A stretch of DNA of 64,000 nucleotides from Eutypa lata (Eukaryota > Ascomycota > Sordariomycetes > Xylariales > Diatrypaceae). The notes below the pieces were generated by a model, which was given only the letters and a program-made list of their open reading frames with translations, ran no database searches and was not told the DNA's origin. The first letter of the stretch is position 1; each line of letters starts with the position of its first letter. Location: the NCBI GenBank assembly GCA_022661535.1, contig JAKULF010000001.1:1-64000 (forward strand). The letters run 5' to 3'. Shown piece after piece: positions 55,347 to 64,000 of this stretch. Made by a program: the position numbers and the translations under genes.

Positions 55347-58154
55347 ATGAAGAGTTCGTGCCCATCATCTCGGCATGAAGTTCCAAGCCAGGGAGCAGTG
55401 GCTGCAACTATCGGGGCCACGCCGGAAGCAGCATCGACGAGTCGGAGGCCGGTAAAGAGGAACCTAAACTCTTCCGGAGGGAAGTCAACCGATGGACAGG
55501 ACCAGAAACGGCGACGGCGCGCATTTTCTTGTCTGTCTTGCCAGGTGGGTCTCCGCACACGTAGAAGCATTCTATGAGAACCCCTGCATTTAGTAGATGA
55601 TGGAACTGACTTTGAAATGAAGAAGTTAAAATGCCGCTGTGAATATGAGCCTGGAAGTTCTGGATGCCATCGGTGCCAAACATTGAGGTCCGTCCTGGAG
55701 CATTCGCATGCTATTCTGGGTAGGCCGTACCTCGGGACTAATGCGTCGATGCTGTAGGATTAGGTGTTCGCTTGGTACAGAGCGTGGAATCCCCCCATCC
55801 TCGAACCCGACATCCCCAGAGCATAAGGCTAGCATAGAGGAGCGGTATGGAATTGAAGAACATTGCCTATTTTTGGGATGACAGCCACACGGGCGCTGAC
55901 CTCGGGTTTAGGCTTCAGCGCCAAGAAGATGCTATAAAGGATATGCAGACAATGATCGCAGAGCTAAAGTCTCAGCGCCAGCCAGATACTCGTTCTCTTA
56001 CTACCGGAACCGGCTCCCCATACCCACCGGGTGGGTATGGGTCTGAGGTAGACGGGTCTAGTGGTCCGGCATATCTCTCTCGACCAGCAGACAGCGCAAC
56101 AAAGTCCGCTCCCATAGTTGTCATGAGAGAGATAAATGCGCATGTCTACAAGGGATACAGACGGCTCCTCCAGCACATGAATCTGGACTTGGTGCAACTT
56201 GGGCTGATAGATGAGAATGTCGCTAAAGACTTGACTAAACTGTAAGTGAGGATGATTCGCTTTGGACAAGTATATTCGGCTTATCCTGGTCTTGAGGCTC
56301 ATTGTAGGCGTGTATATCGTGATATTGACAGCCAAACAGGTTCTTGCATTACCAAAGCCACAATTTGATCGTTTGCGACGTCGAAGATATATCCCATGCA
56401 GGAGATCAACGGAAAACATCCGCTTTCTTACACAGTGTTTGCTGCTTACACGGGATAGTTTATCGTAAAGATCTCTGTGGTACACAAGTCCATCGCCAGG
56501 TATATGAAGAGGTTCGCATAACCCTTGGTCAAGCTTTGTTGGTATGCAGTAAAACCTCCGTCCTCTGAATCCTAAGCGTCTTCTTCTAGAAGCTTGTCCC
56601 GATTTATGTCCTGCTCCGATGCAGCTGCTAACTTCTTTGCAGTACGTAGACAGTTCCTTCGTGATATATCTTAAAATGGGGATTACGATCTAGATGTCTC
56701 TAGAAAGTAATTCTTCAAGTTGGAGTATGACATGTTAATATTCAGTAGATCGAGTCCACTGGCGCTGGACGAGATCAACGCGGTATTCTTAATGAGCAAC
56801 AATGCGAATACGCCGAACAATGTAAGTTTTGCCAAACAGATTGAAACTCAGGGATCTAACCCCCTTTTAGCAAGGAGGAGAGTACATTGACAGCTGGCTC
56901 CTTACGGGGTATTGTGCCAAGCAAGCCATGCTCAGTATAAGCTTCTCAAAGATCGTGAATAGGGTTAATCATAACACATCGACGCTTGAAGACCAACGAG
57001 CTATCCGTCTATTTTCATTAATATGCCTCCATCACCTCCAGTACGTGGATGCACCTAGACCTACATAAGTAGATTCAGCTACGAGGAGTCGCTAAATCAA
57101 TCAGATGGGCGGCTACTACAGGGCGGCCGTCAATAATACCTGTAGCCTACGTTGAGCAGTGCAACCTTTTACACAGCTTCCGCCAGGCAACTATGCAGGA
57201 TGGGATGCTCGTCGCGGAGACGGTTCTCTATTCGAATCTGCATCAAAAACTTAGTCAACATTCCTACCTTGGTGATGGTGGCGTGTGTGACGAATTCATG
57301 CCTTGGCGACAGAAATGGGAGTATCTATGGGGTAAGTTGGCACTTGCCTCTGTGTTGCGCACACTATGGAATATATAGGCTCTGTCTGACGTACGTCTGA
57401 TCTAGCTCTACCTACGTCATCGATGCTGAAAGTCGGGTATCACGCGGCCTGCTTGATCCTATCCCTCCGTTGCTTGGAGGAGAATGGGGGAGCGCTGCGA
57501 CCTCAAACCTTCCTTTCCGATGAAGATGTTGACACGGGGAGCGACGGTGGCCAAGAGTGGACAGACGCAAGCCACGAAAGAGATGGTGGCAAAGATAATA
57601 GTATGAGAGCTCACGCATGCAAGCATGCTAAACTCGTGCTCGAGAGTTTCCTGGGAATGCCGCCATCACTCTCGGACTCGGTTCCGACGTGCCTCTGCCT
57701 CTGTATTGGGTATTGTGCACTCCTATTGGCGCATTACGATGAATCACAGTCCAGGATATCAGAGCAGACTAGCCTCGAAGTGATTACTCGAATTGATGAG
57801 TGGGTAAGGCATGCTCCTGGGAAAGCTTGGTCATTCAAGTATGGAGATTTGGCGAGGCGCAAAGTGGAAGCCCGCATCGGCAAGGCGAAGCAAAAAGACG
57901 ACGGTAACCTTGGAAGGAATGACGGCAACCATGTTAGCCTTCAGGAAAATACACATAGACCAGACATATCTGCTGGGAATGGTGGGATCGAAGCTCATGC
58001 TGATTTTGGAGACTCGGGTGTGTATCATGGGGCTGAATGGATTTCTCAGGGGCAGTCGTTTGACCCTGCTACAGCGGCACCAGACTTCGAGCAGAGCCCG
58101 TTTCCCAGCCTAGAATATTACTTTGGCGGAGGGTTCTATGACTTCACGAGATAG
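55347..58154 (+). CDS. Zn2Cys6 fungal transcription factor
   Basis: A nine-exon gene for a nuclear DNA-binding regulator of about 698 residues: 55347..55544, 55623..55687, 55758..55844, 55912..56241, 56340..56537, 56749..56821, 56871..57040, 57105..57331 and 57406..58154. Joining exons 1-3 gives the binuclear cluster C62-x2-C65-x6-C72-x8-C81-x2-C84-x6-C91 (SCLSCQKLKCRCEYEPGSSG, then CHRCQTLRIRCSL), with the basic KRRRR before it. A coiled-coil linker follows (SIEERLQRQEDAIKDMQTMI), then the middle homology region: SAFLHSVCCLHGIVYR, HRQVYEEVRITLGQAL, LSSPLALDEINAVFLMSNNA and LHHLQWAATTGRPS. The exon 5 donor is the weak point: frame requires GTTGGT at 56,538, while the better-looking GTATGC at 56,542 breaks frame. 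The regulon is unknown; it is divergent from RID. Confidence 0.82.
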
Positions 58155-58985
58155 AGTCCGCTCGGTCTAATGCCACCAAGCTCGACACGCCCCTACCTAG
58201 AGGCGGCAGTCAGTATAAGGGGGCCGGGGGCGGCCGTAGTGGATACACTGTTAAAATGTTTCACTGGCGACTTGCCAGATCGGTCAGTGTGGGGTAGAAT
58301 AGTCTCTCGTTGATTCGATTCAGTAGGTACCCCCCTAAGTGGGCTACACCAAGGGTTATTTCTTGACTTTCTTACCGAGCTAAACATTGCAAACATATTG
58401 TCAGCGAATCATAGGTATGCACTACTATTGGCCATAGACACCCAGCATGTCAGTGACTCAGTGTAAGTGCGTATCTTGCGTATCAACGTAGAATATATGC
58501 ATGTGGAAATAGGTATTGTACCTACGGTAGGTAGGTACTAAGGTTTACATAGACTGATACTACGTACATGTATGTATACATGGTGCATGTACATACGAAG
58601 TTTAACCTTCTCTCTCGAATGTTCGTTGAGTAAATGTCCTTGAGTGGTAGGTAGGCAGTAACGTTAGGTTACCAAACAAACCTAGCGTATGTAGACTACA
58701 TACCTACTGCCTACCTACCTACCTAGTCTATCTATCTACAGGTATGTAGGTACTTTGACTGCCTAAGGAAGCATTCCCGCCAGGGCAGCGAAAAAAAAAT
58801 ATAAAGAAAATCTTGTAATGTGGACTTTGCTTATGTCTCTTTTCCTACATTTTTCTTTTCTTTTGTAAGATCTTTCGCTCAGCTAAGCTTCTACTATTCC
58901 TAGCTCTTCCCTCGTCAGCTGCCAATATTTGAATCCTTATCATTAATTTTTTTTTGGCATTTAGAAAAGGGAAAAAGACGCCGAC
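58155..58985. other. Intergenic region transcription factor to Xpt1 gene
   Basis: No gene. Dense TAGGTAGGTA / TACCTACCTA microsatellite steps occur at 58,525-58,545 and 58,640-58,755, with interspersed ATGTATGTA. A T-rich/pyrimidine tract near 58,840-58,960 precedes the next start codon and probably marks its promoter. Confidence 0.5.
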
Positions 58986-60083
58986 ATGGTGGAGAAGATT
59001 TACGTCACATATAACGATGTAAGTTCCCTCGCACCCCTCCTCAATTCATCACTGCCCCGCGGTCACTTACATCGACACAAGCCCCTTTCGTTCACACATT
59101 CATTCTGCATTTCTATGGAACAAGGCACTTTGATAAAATATGGAGAATATTGGGATAGCCTTTCCCTTCTTTTCCTTCTTCTGCTTCTTTATTCTCCTAT
59201 TATCTAACCCCTCTAGCTTTCTAAATAAGGAAGTAGAGGCTAGATAAAAATGGAGGGGCACTAAATAATTATTTCTCCCTCATTACCAACATGATGTTAA
59301 TTGACCCTATCTAGGTCCATAAGCTGTGCCAGGAAGCGGCGCCGAAGCTGCTCTCCTCCTTCCAGCCGCAGCTGATAATCGCCATTGGCGGAGGCGGCTA
59401 CGTGCCTGCGCGCATCTTGCGCTCGTTCCTTAAGCAGCCCGGCAGCCCCAATATCCCGATCCAGGCCATCGGCCTGTCGCTGTACGAGGAACTTCCTATG
59501 ACCGATTCAACCAATAGCGACAACAATGACGACGTCGGCATCGTCGACCAAATCGGTACTAAGGTTACGCGAACCCAGTGGCTAGACTTTAGCAGTCTCG
59601 GCGAGATGAAGAATTTGGTGGGCAAGCGCATTCTCATCGTTGATGAGGTCGACGATACACGGACAACTCTAGAGTACGCTGTCAAGGAGTTGGAGAAGGA
59701 TGTTGAGGCCGTGCGCCAGCAGCTCGGATCTGAGGGCGAGAAGACGCAGTTCAGCATCTTTGTCTTACACGTAAGTATCTGTCATTTACTAAAAACCACA
59801 CCCTGTTCTCCCCTTCTATTATCCCCCTCCTTTCCGGGTATCTTTAGGCAAGGGTGATAGGAGCGTAGGGCGCTAACCAAAGCTGGTGGGGTGCGTATAG
59901 AACAAGGACAAGAAAAAGAAGGGAACGTTGTCGGCCGAGATGATGGAGGAGCCGAGATATGTGGCAGCTAGGACGGTGGGTGATGTGTGGATTTGCTACC
60001 CATGGGAGGCGACGGATATCGACGAGCACGACGAGCAGGCTAGAAAGCAGAGGGCTGGCCACAACGGCAACCCTAGCTCATAG
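58986..60083 (+). CDS. XPT1: Xanthine/guanine phosphoribosyltransferase, Xpt1-like
   Basis: Purine salvage enzyme transferring PRPP to xanthine or guanine in the cytosol. Exons are 58986..59018, 59315..59770 and 59901..60083, giving 223 residues, the length of the yeast Xpt1 family. The short first exon encodes MVEKIYVTYND and joins to VHKLCQEAAPKLL. Recognisable blocks are IIAIGGGGYVPARILRSFLK, IPIQAIGLSLYEEL, RTQWLDFSSL, the PRPP loop ILIVDEVDDTRTTL (117-130), SIFVLHNKDKKKKGTL and YVAARTVGDVWICYPWEATD. An insert of about 15 Asp/Asn/Ser-rich residues (TDSTNSDNNDD) follows YEELP. The first intron is long for this window (296 nt). The gene is tail-to-tail with the next, 334 bp apart. Confidence 0.92.
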
Positions 60084-60417
60084 TGGATACCTATAGGAGA
60101 TATATCACGGGCATCTAATCAAGAGACGCATAATATGGGTTGCCAAAGAATAGACAAAGTAGCGCTGATAGATGGTCTGGACCACCGAGATCACACAGGT
60201 CCCACCCAGCTTAATCAATTCCGACTTTATTCACAGATGGAAAATATACTATCTATGTGTTTAGCCCTTCATCACTCTTTGCATCGTCGAAGTGATATAT
60301 GTGAAAGGTGATTTCGTGCGAAATAGGACTGGCCTAATTTGATGAACCACAACACAGGGCTTTTCCGTTAACCCCCCCCCAAAAGAAGATACTCCGCGCT
60401 GATCGATCTAACGAATA
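60084..60417. other. Convergent intergenic region
   Basis: 3' ends of the Xpt1-like gene (+) and the oxidoreductase-like gene (-). No gene; a run of nine C lies near 60,371-60,379. Confidence 0.5.
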
Positions 60418-61350
60418 CTATGCCCCAAAAGTACCCTCCCGCGTATGCTTTTCCTTGAGCCGCTTCTCCTGCTTCATGAACTCCCGAATTCCGATGGGGA
60501 CGTTCTTGTAGAGGTCGTCGTCCCAGAGGTCCTTGGCGATCTTGGGGCGGTCGGCCTTCTTCAGGTCGGCCTGCCAGTTGGTCTCGCTGCCGCCACCGTC
60601 GTCGTCCATGCTCATACTGCTGCTGGTGTTACCACCTCCGGGGCTCGCGCTCGGCATGCTCGGCATGCCCTTGACGGCACTAACGCTGCTCAACACCTCG
60701 GGCGGGCCTTGCGCACGCTGCGCCTGCAGAGCCCTCTCAGCCTTCAGCGACGCGGCCACCCACTCCTCCATGTCATCCCGGAACCGGTCCCAGACGCAGT
60801 TGACGCACCCGCTCATGCAGCAGTTGTCGGGCTCCTCGGGCCGCGGCGGCACCAGCACACCCGCGATCAGTGTACTGCGGTCGCGAAGCGCCGCCAGCCG
60901 TTCCGCCCGCTCGATGGGCCCCGCTAGCCGCGAGCCGAAGATGATGCGCGCCTTCTCTTGCGCCGTAGAGGGAGGCGCCGAGGGCTCGGGGGAGGAGGTA
61001 GCAGCAGCAGCGCTGTCGGCAGTGCCTGACGAGGTGGTAGCGGTATTATCGGTGGTGGCTTCTTTGGGCTTCTTCGGCGCTGGTGTCTTCTTAACGGTCG
61101 TGCGCGGGGATTTGGGCGAGGAGGTAGGTGGGTCCTCGGGCTTGACATCGGGGACAGGTTGTGGTTTTATGAGAATGGCCTCGTAGTAAGGGCCGAGGGG
61201 TATAGCCTGGTCGCTGGTCTCCCCAGGAGTACCACCGGGTAGTTTACCGGCGGAACTGAAAGGGGCGCGCGATTGTGTCTGTAATCGGCCGCCGACCTCG
61301 GGTAATGCTCTGGCAATCCGTAGAAATGGTCTCATGCTTGTTGGAGGCAT
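60418..61350 (-). CDS. Mitochondrial oxidoreductase-like-domain protein
   Basis: A single-exon frame of 310 residues. The N-terminus (MPPTSMRPFLRIARALPEVG, then LQTQSRAPFSSAGK) is Arg/Ser/Ala-rich without acids, consistent with a mitochondrial presequence. A long Pro/Ala/Thr/Lys-rich linker follows. Around residues 160-195 lies the oxidoreductase-like N-terminal domain signature: PPRPEEPDNCCMSGCVNCVW then DRFRDDMEEW, with the characteristic CC-x2-GC-x2-C cluster. This domain occurs in the human OXLD1 family; biochemical function is not established. The C-terminal tail (KKADRPKIAKDLWDDDLYKN, VPIGIREFMKQEKRLKEKH) is charged. It shares a 0.6-kb divergent promoter with the downstream plus-strand gene. 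Confidence 0.82.
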   Translation of the reverse strand: MPPTSMRPFLRIARALPEVGGRLQTQSRAPFSSAGKLPGGTPGETSDQAIPLGPYYEAILIKPQPVPDVKPEDPPTSSPKSPRTTVKKTPAPKKPKEATTDNTATTSSGTADSAAAATSSPEPSAPPSTAQEKARIIFGSRLAGPIERAERLAALRDRSTLIAGVLVPPRPEEPDNCCMSGCVNCVWDRFRDDMEEWVAASLKAERALQAQRAQGPPEVLSSVSAVKGMPSMPSASPGGGNTSSSMSMDDDGGGSETNWQADLKKADRPKIAKDLWDDDLYKNVPIGIREFMKQEKRLKEKHTREGTFGA

Positions 61351-61943
61351 GATGACCTACGCAAGTAAGTCCTTGTTGTCAATTGTCAAGTCCGTCTATA
61401 AGGGGGAAAGAAGCGAGAGTGATGCATTTATCAATATCAATGCTGTATTAATTAGTAGGAAGGTGAATGTAAGGGTTTAAAGTCATTGACTATAGCGCAA
61501 AATTTTGATGTCATACTTATCATTGCGAAAGAGCACATTCCAGGCCTTTCAATGAAATAGAGTGGTAAAGTAGCACATACATACAGGAGTCTCACCAAAA
61601 AGGTTAGACAAAACGTCATCTGTCAAAGCCCGTATGTATGTACGAAGTACATAGCTACAGGACTACTAATGCACGTGATTAGGCAAGTTAAGATAGCAGA
61701 TAAGAAGTACCTACTATCTATGGAGTACCGGCCGCCGGGGTCTTGACGCGTCCGATCGCCGTTCGTTTAACCGGAGACGCGTCAGGTACCTACAGGCTTG
61801 CCGAAGAGCCTCACACACCCAGACACCCTGTAGTACTTTGTATATTTCACGAGTCTGGATCACATGTCATCTACAATCGCTCCTAGCCACACCGTTATGT
61901 GTACCTAAGTAGTTTGGAATATAAGAGGAGGATCAACAACAGG
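61351..61943. promoter_or_regulatory. Divergent promoter with two inverted MluI cell-cycle boxes
   Basis: ACGCGT occurs at 61,746-61,751 and 61,777-61,782. Each is part of a 9-bp inverted repeat, TGACGCGTC (61,744-61,752) and GACGCGTCA (61,776-61,784), about 160-200 bp before the plus-strand ATG. ACGCGT is the core bound by the MBF (Mbp1/Swi6-type) G1/S factor in yeasts. No gene is present. Confidence 0.6.
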
Positions 61944-63878
61944 ATGGAAACCTCGGCGCCAAAGCGCCGGAAGACATCGCCAACAGAGGGTATTCCCGTT
62001 CGCGGCTCTGCTAGTCAACCCACAAGTTCGACACAACATCGCCCCGGCCCAGCCCCTCTCCGACCACGAAGAAATGTCGAGAAGCCCTCACCAAGGCCCT
62101 TACCACCCCCACCAGCGGACGAGGAAGAGTCAATGGATCCCTTTCGAGGTCGAGTCCTGCGCCGCTCTCCCCCTCCCGGCGTGCTTCCCAACCTTCCATC
62201 CGAGGAGCCAGACCTCCCTCCGACCCCGACGGAGAAGGGTCTCTCCGATCTTTCTTCTATCAACACATCACCTCTTGGAATCCACAATACACCTTCTAAG
62301 AGAGCCCGAAGGAGCAAGGCCTTAGCCGAAAAACTTAAGAGTTCGCCCTTGAAGCAGCCACCTCTACGCCCACCAGAATTCACCGGAAGACTAGGAAAGT
62401 CTTCCAGCCAGCCTATATTTAAGCAATCTCGTTTTCAAGAAGACACACCACAGGACCCATTCAGGATCGTAGTTGAACCACCACGCGACGACGCCGAGGA
62501 AAAGTTAACAGATCAGCTTTCACATCCACATCCATCGCGTAAAGTCCAGGAATTCGACCCACTCGCGGAAAAGAAAGCGATCCGCGACTCGCTCCGTGCC
62601 GAAGTTGCGCAACTCGAAAACGACATTGAGTTTGCGTCACGAGAAAATGATCGGCTGTGTCGGTATCACCAGACGGAGAAAGCACGGCGAGATGACTGGA
62701 CAAATGAGAACACAAGCAATATACTTAGTCTACTTCGTCGACAGATCGTACCGCAGGAGCCAAAGCAGTCCAAGGAGGACTCAGGGGATCTGTTGCTAGC
62801 AGCTTTAAATCCAATAGCGTTCCTCCCTTTCAACAAGGCCAACCAGCCAATACCCTCATTAGTTGATCCATCACGAACAACAGAAAGTGAAAAAGAGGGC
62901 GACAGTCCGGTTCCTTCACATTATCCAATTACTATGTCAACAAATGAGGAGCTTCCCTACCTCCAAGTATTTACTCCTCTGACCTTCACATCAACGATCT
63001 CTATCCTCCCCCGGGAGGACCTGGATGGCGCGAAGCCGCTGATGCAGAAACACGCCATCTCCGTTTCCTCCAGCCCGCCAGGCTTGTTCGCGGCAAGGGT
63101 GGAGATGACAGTCAACACCAAGACCCTCTCTGTCTCAGAACTTAGCGTGCCGCAGCTCGATCCTTCAGCGAGGAGAGAGCTCCAGCCGTTCGTGCAGAGG
63201 ATTATCCACGGCGGAAACCATAACAGTGCCCTGACTAGGAACGTCAGTGTCATCACCTGGGCCATGGGCGAATGGGTGCGGCTGGCGACGCGAAGGGCTC
63301 GCTTCTGGTGCGCCGTCGAGAGAGAACTAACGAGTCCCAAGGGGATCGCGAAGTGCATGAGGCAGATGAAGAAGAGCAATAACAAGAGGAGGAAGGTGGG
63401 CAGAGGTAGACCACCAGCTGGAGATGCAGACACGGATACGGATGGGGAAGACAACGACGAGCTCGAAGAAAAGACCGCCGTGGAAAAGAAGAACCACTTC
63501 AGCAGAGCTGACTTGATGCGTTACATGGGCAAGAACAGCTTCGATCTAGATCTTCCCGGGTTGGGGAGCGAGGCAAGCGAGGAGCAGCCGTCGGTACGTA
63601 TCCAGTGGAAAATCGAATTGGATTGGACGGGAGAAGCTCGCAGCAAGATAGGGTTATTTGTCGCAGCTCCAGCTAAGTGTAAGTTTTATGAATCCAAGGC
63701 CTCTTGGTGCGTACTTGAGCTGACTTTTCTTCTCTTCATAGGGCATGGTAATGACAAAGGTAGAAAGAGCCTGGCGGGTATACCAGCCATGTTTGACCAG
63801 CTCATAAGGAAAGACGAGGACCCAATGGATGCGGTCAAGACCGTGGTGGCACTATTAGCTGGCGACGGGAGGAGCTGA
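61944..63878 (+). CDS. Coiled-coil nuclear protein, possibly a kinetochore subunit
   Basis: The frame opens at a GTG at 61,899, but the first ATG is at 61,944 (METSAPKRRKTSPTEG). Exons 61944..63678 and 63742..63878 give 623 residues; the 63-nt intron (GTAAGT ... CATAG) is free of stops and in frame, so the unspliced frame is also open. The N-terminus is basic and Pro/Ser-rich (APKRRKTSP, SKRARRSKALAEKLKSSPLK). A coiled coil follows (DSLRAEVAQLENDIEFASRE), then a conserved-looking block (YLQVFTPLTFTSTISILPRE, HAISVSSSPPGLFAARVEMT). After an acidic linker comes a C-terminal module (SVRIQWKIELDWTGEARSKI, GLFVAAPAKWHGNDKG). Basic tail, coiled coil and RWD-like end recall CCAN subunits such as CENP-O/P, and the MCB boxes fit a cell-cycle role. 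The assignment is tentative. Confidence 0.75.
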   Translation: METSAPKRRKTSPTEGIPVRGSASQPTSSTQHRPGPAPLRPRRNVEKPSPRPLPPPPADEEESMDPFRGRVLRRSPPPGVLPNLPSEEPDLPPTPTEKGLSDLSSINTSPLGIHNTPSKRARRSKALAEKLKSSPLKQPPLRPPEFTGRLGKSSSQPIFKQSRFQEDTPQDPFRIVVEPPRDDAEEKLTDQLSHPHPSRKVQEFDPLAEKKAIRDSLRAEVAQLENDIEFASRENDRLCRYHQTEKARRDDWTNENTSNILSLLRRQIVPQEPKQSKEDSGDLLLAALNPIAFLPFNKANQPIPSLVDPSRTTESEKEGDSPVPSHYPITMSTNEELPYLQVFTPLTFTSTISILPREDLDGAKPLMQKHAISVSSSPPGLFAARVEMTVNTKTLSVSELSVPQLDPSARRELQPFVQRIIHGGNHNSALTRNVSVITWAMGEWVRLATRRARFWCAVERELTSPKGIAKCMRQMKKSNNKRRKVGRGRPPAGDADTDTDGEDNDELEEKTAVEKKNHFSRADLMRYMGKNSFDLDLPGLGSEASEEQPSVRIQWKIELDWTGEARSKIGLFVAAPAKCKFYESKASWCVLELTFLLFIGHGNDKGRKSLAGIPAMFDQLIRKDEDPMDAVKTVVALLAGDGRS

Positions 63879-64000
63879 TTGGCAAGCAATTGAAGAGATG
63901 CTCGCCTGCCATGCGTGGGTTACGACGGTACGAGAGGATACAATGGCTTCTGAGCGTACATACAATACAACTGGGAACAAGCATAGGCGTTTGTACAAGA

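Noticed and set aside
60445..61186. Long plus-strand frames opposite the oxidoreductase-like gene
   Set aside because: Shadows of the GC-rich minus-strand gene; no domain and no splice or start context.

Overview
The window looks like a chromosomal segment of a filamentous ascomycete (Pezizomycotina, probably Sordariomycetes). The evidence is short introns with GTAAGT/GTATGT donors and CTAAC-type branch sites, fungal-type gene products, a fungal-only RID-type DNA methyltransferase gene, and about 26 kb of DNA that carries the signature of repeat-induced point mutation (RIP).

Layout. Bases 1-280 are ordinary-composition flank. From about 281 to 26,320 the sequence is an AT desert in which CpA and CpC are nearly gone, TpA is saturated, and the surviving C/G sits mostly in CpG and CpT. 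It begins with a RIP-degraded LTR element (281-7258, minus strand) whose Ty3/gypsy-like reverse transcriptase can still be read with TAA stops. It also holds tandem, dispersed and inverted repeats. An island of ordinary composition (about 16,700-17,460) is built of CTGTAGGT/CAGCTACAGCCACCTA minisatellites. Part of it lies in one arm of a roughly 0.6-kb inverted repeat whose other arm is its C-to-T/G-to-A converted version, a before-and-after picture of RIP in one molecule.

From 26,320 the sequence is gene-rich. In order: cytoplasmic tryptophanyl-tRNA synthetase (+, with two GC-AG introns); an LRRC40-like leucine-rich-repeat protein (+); a coiled-coil protein (+); 3-ketoacyl-CoA thiolase (+); a decayed membrane-protein gene (+); an unrecognised ORF (-); a kelch-repeat protein (+); a MetE-like methyltransferase (-); a GPI-anchored mucin-like wall protein (-); a RID-type cytosine methyltransferase (-); a Zn2Cys6 transcription factor of nine exons (+); an Xpt1-like phosphoribosyltransferase (+); a mitochondrial oxidoreductase-like-domain protein (-); and a coiled-coil, possibly kinetochore, protein (+) behind two inverted MluI cell-cycle boxes.

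The genes do not form an obvious metabolic cluster. The functional link inside the window is between the RID homologue (51,235-53,493) and the RIP-saturated DNA in the first 26 kb: RID is the enzyme known to be required for RIP in Neurospora. Exon structures were derived by hand from splice consensus, reading frame and family conservation. No search was run.
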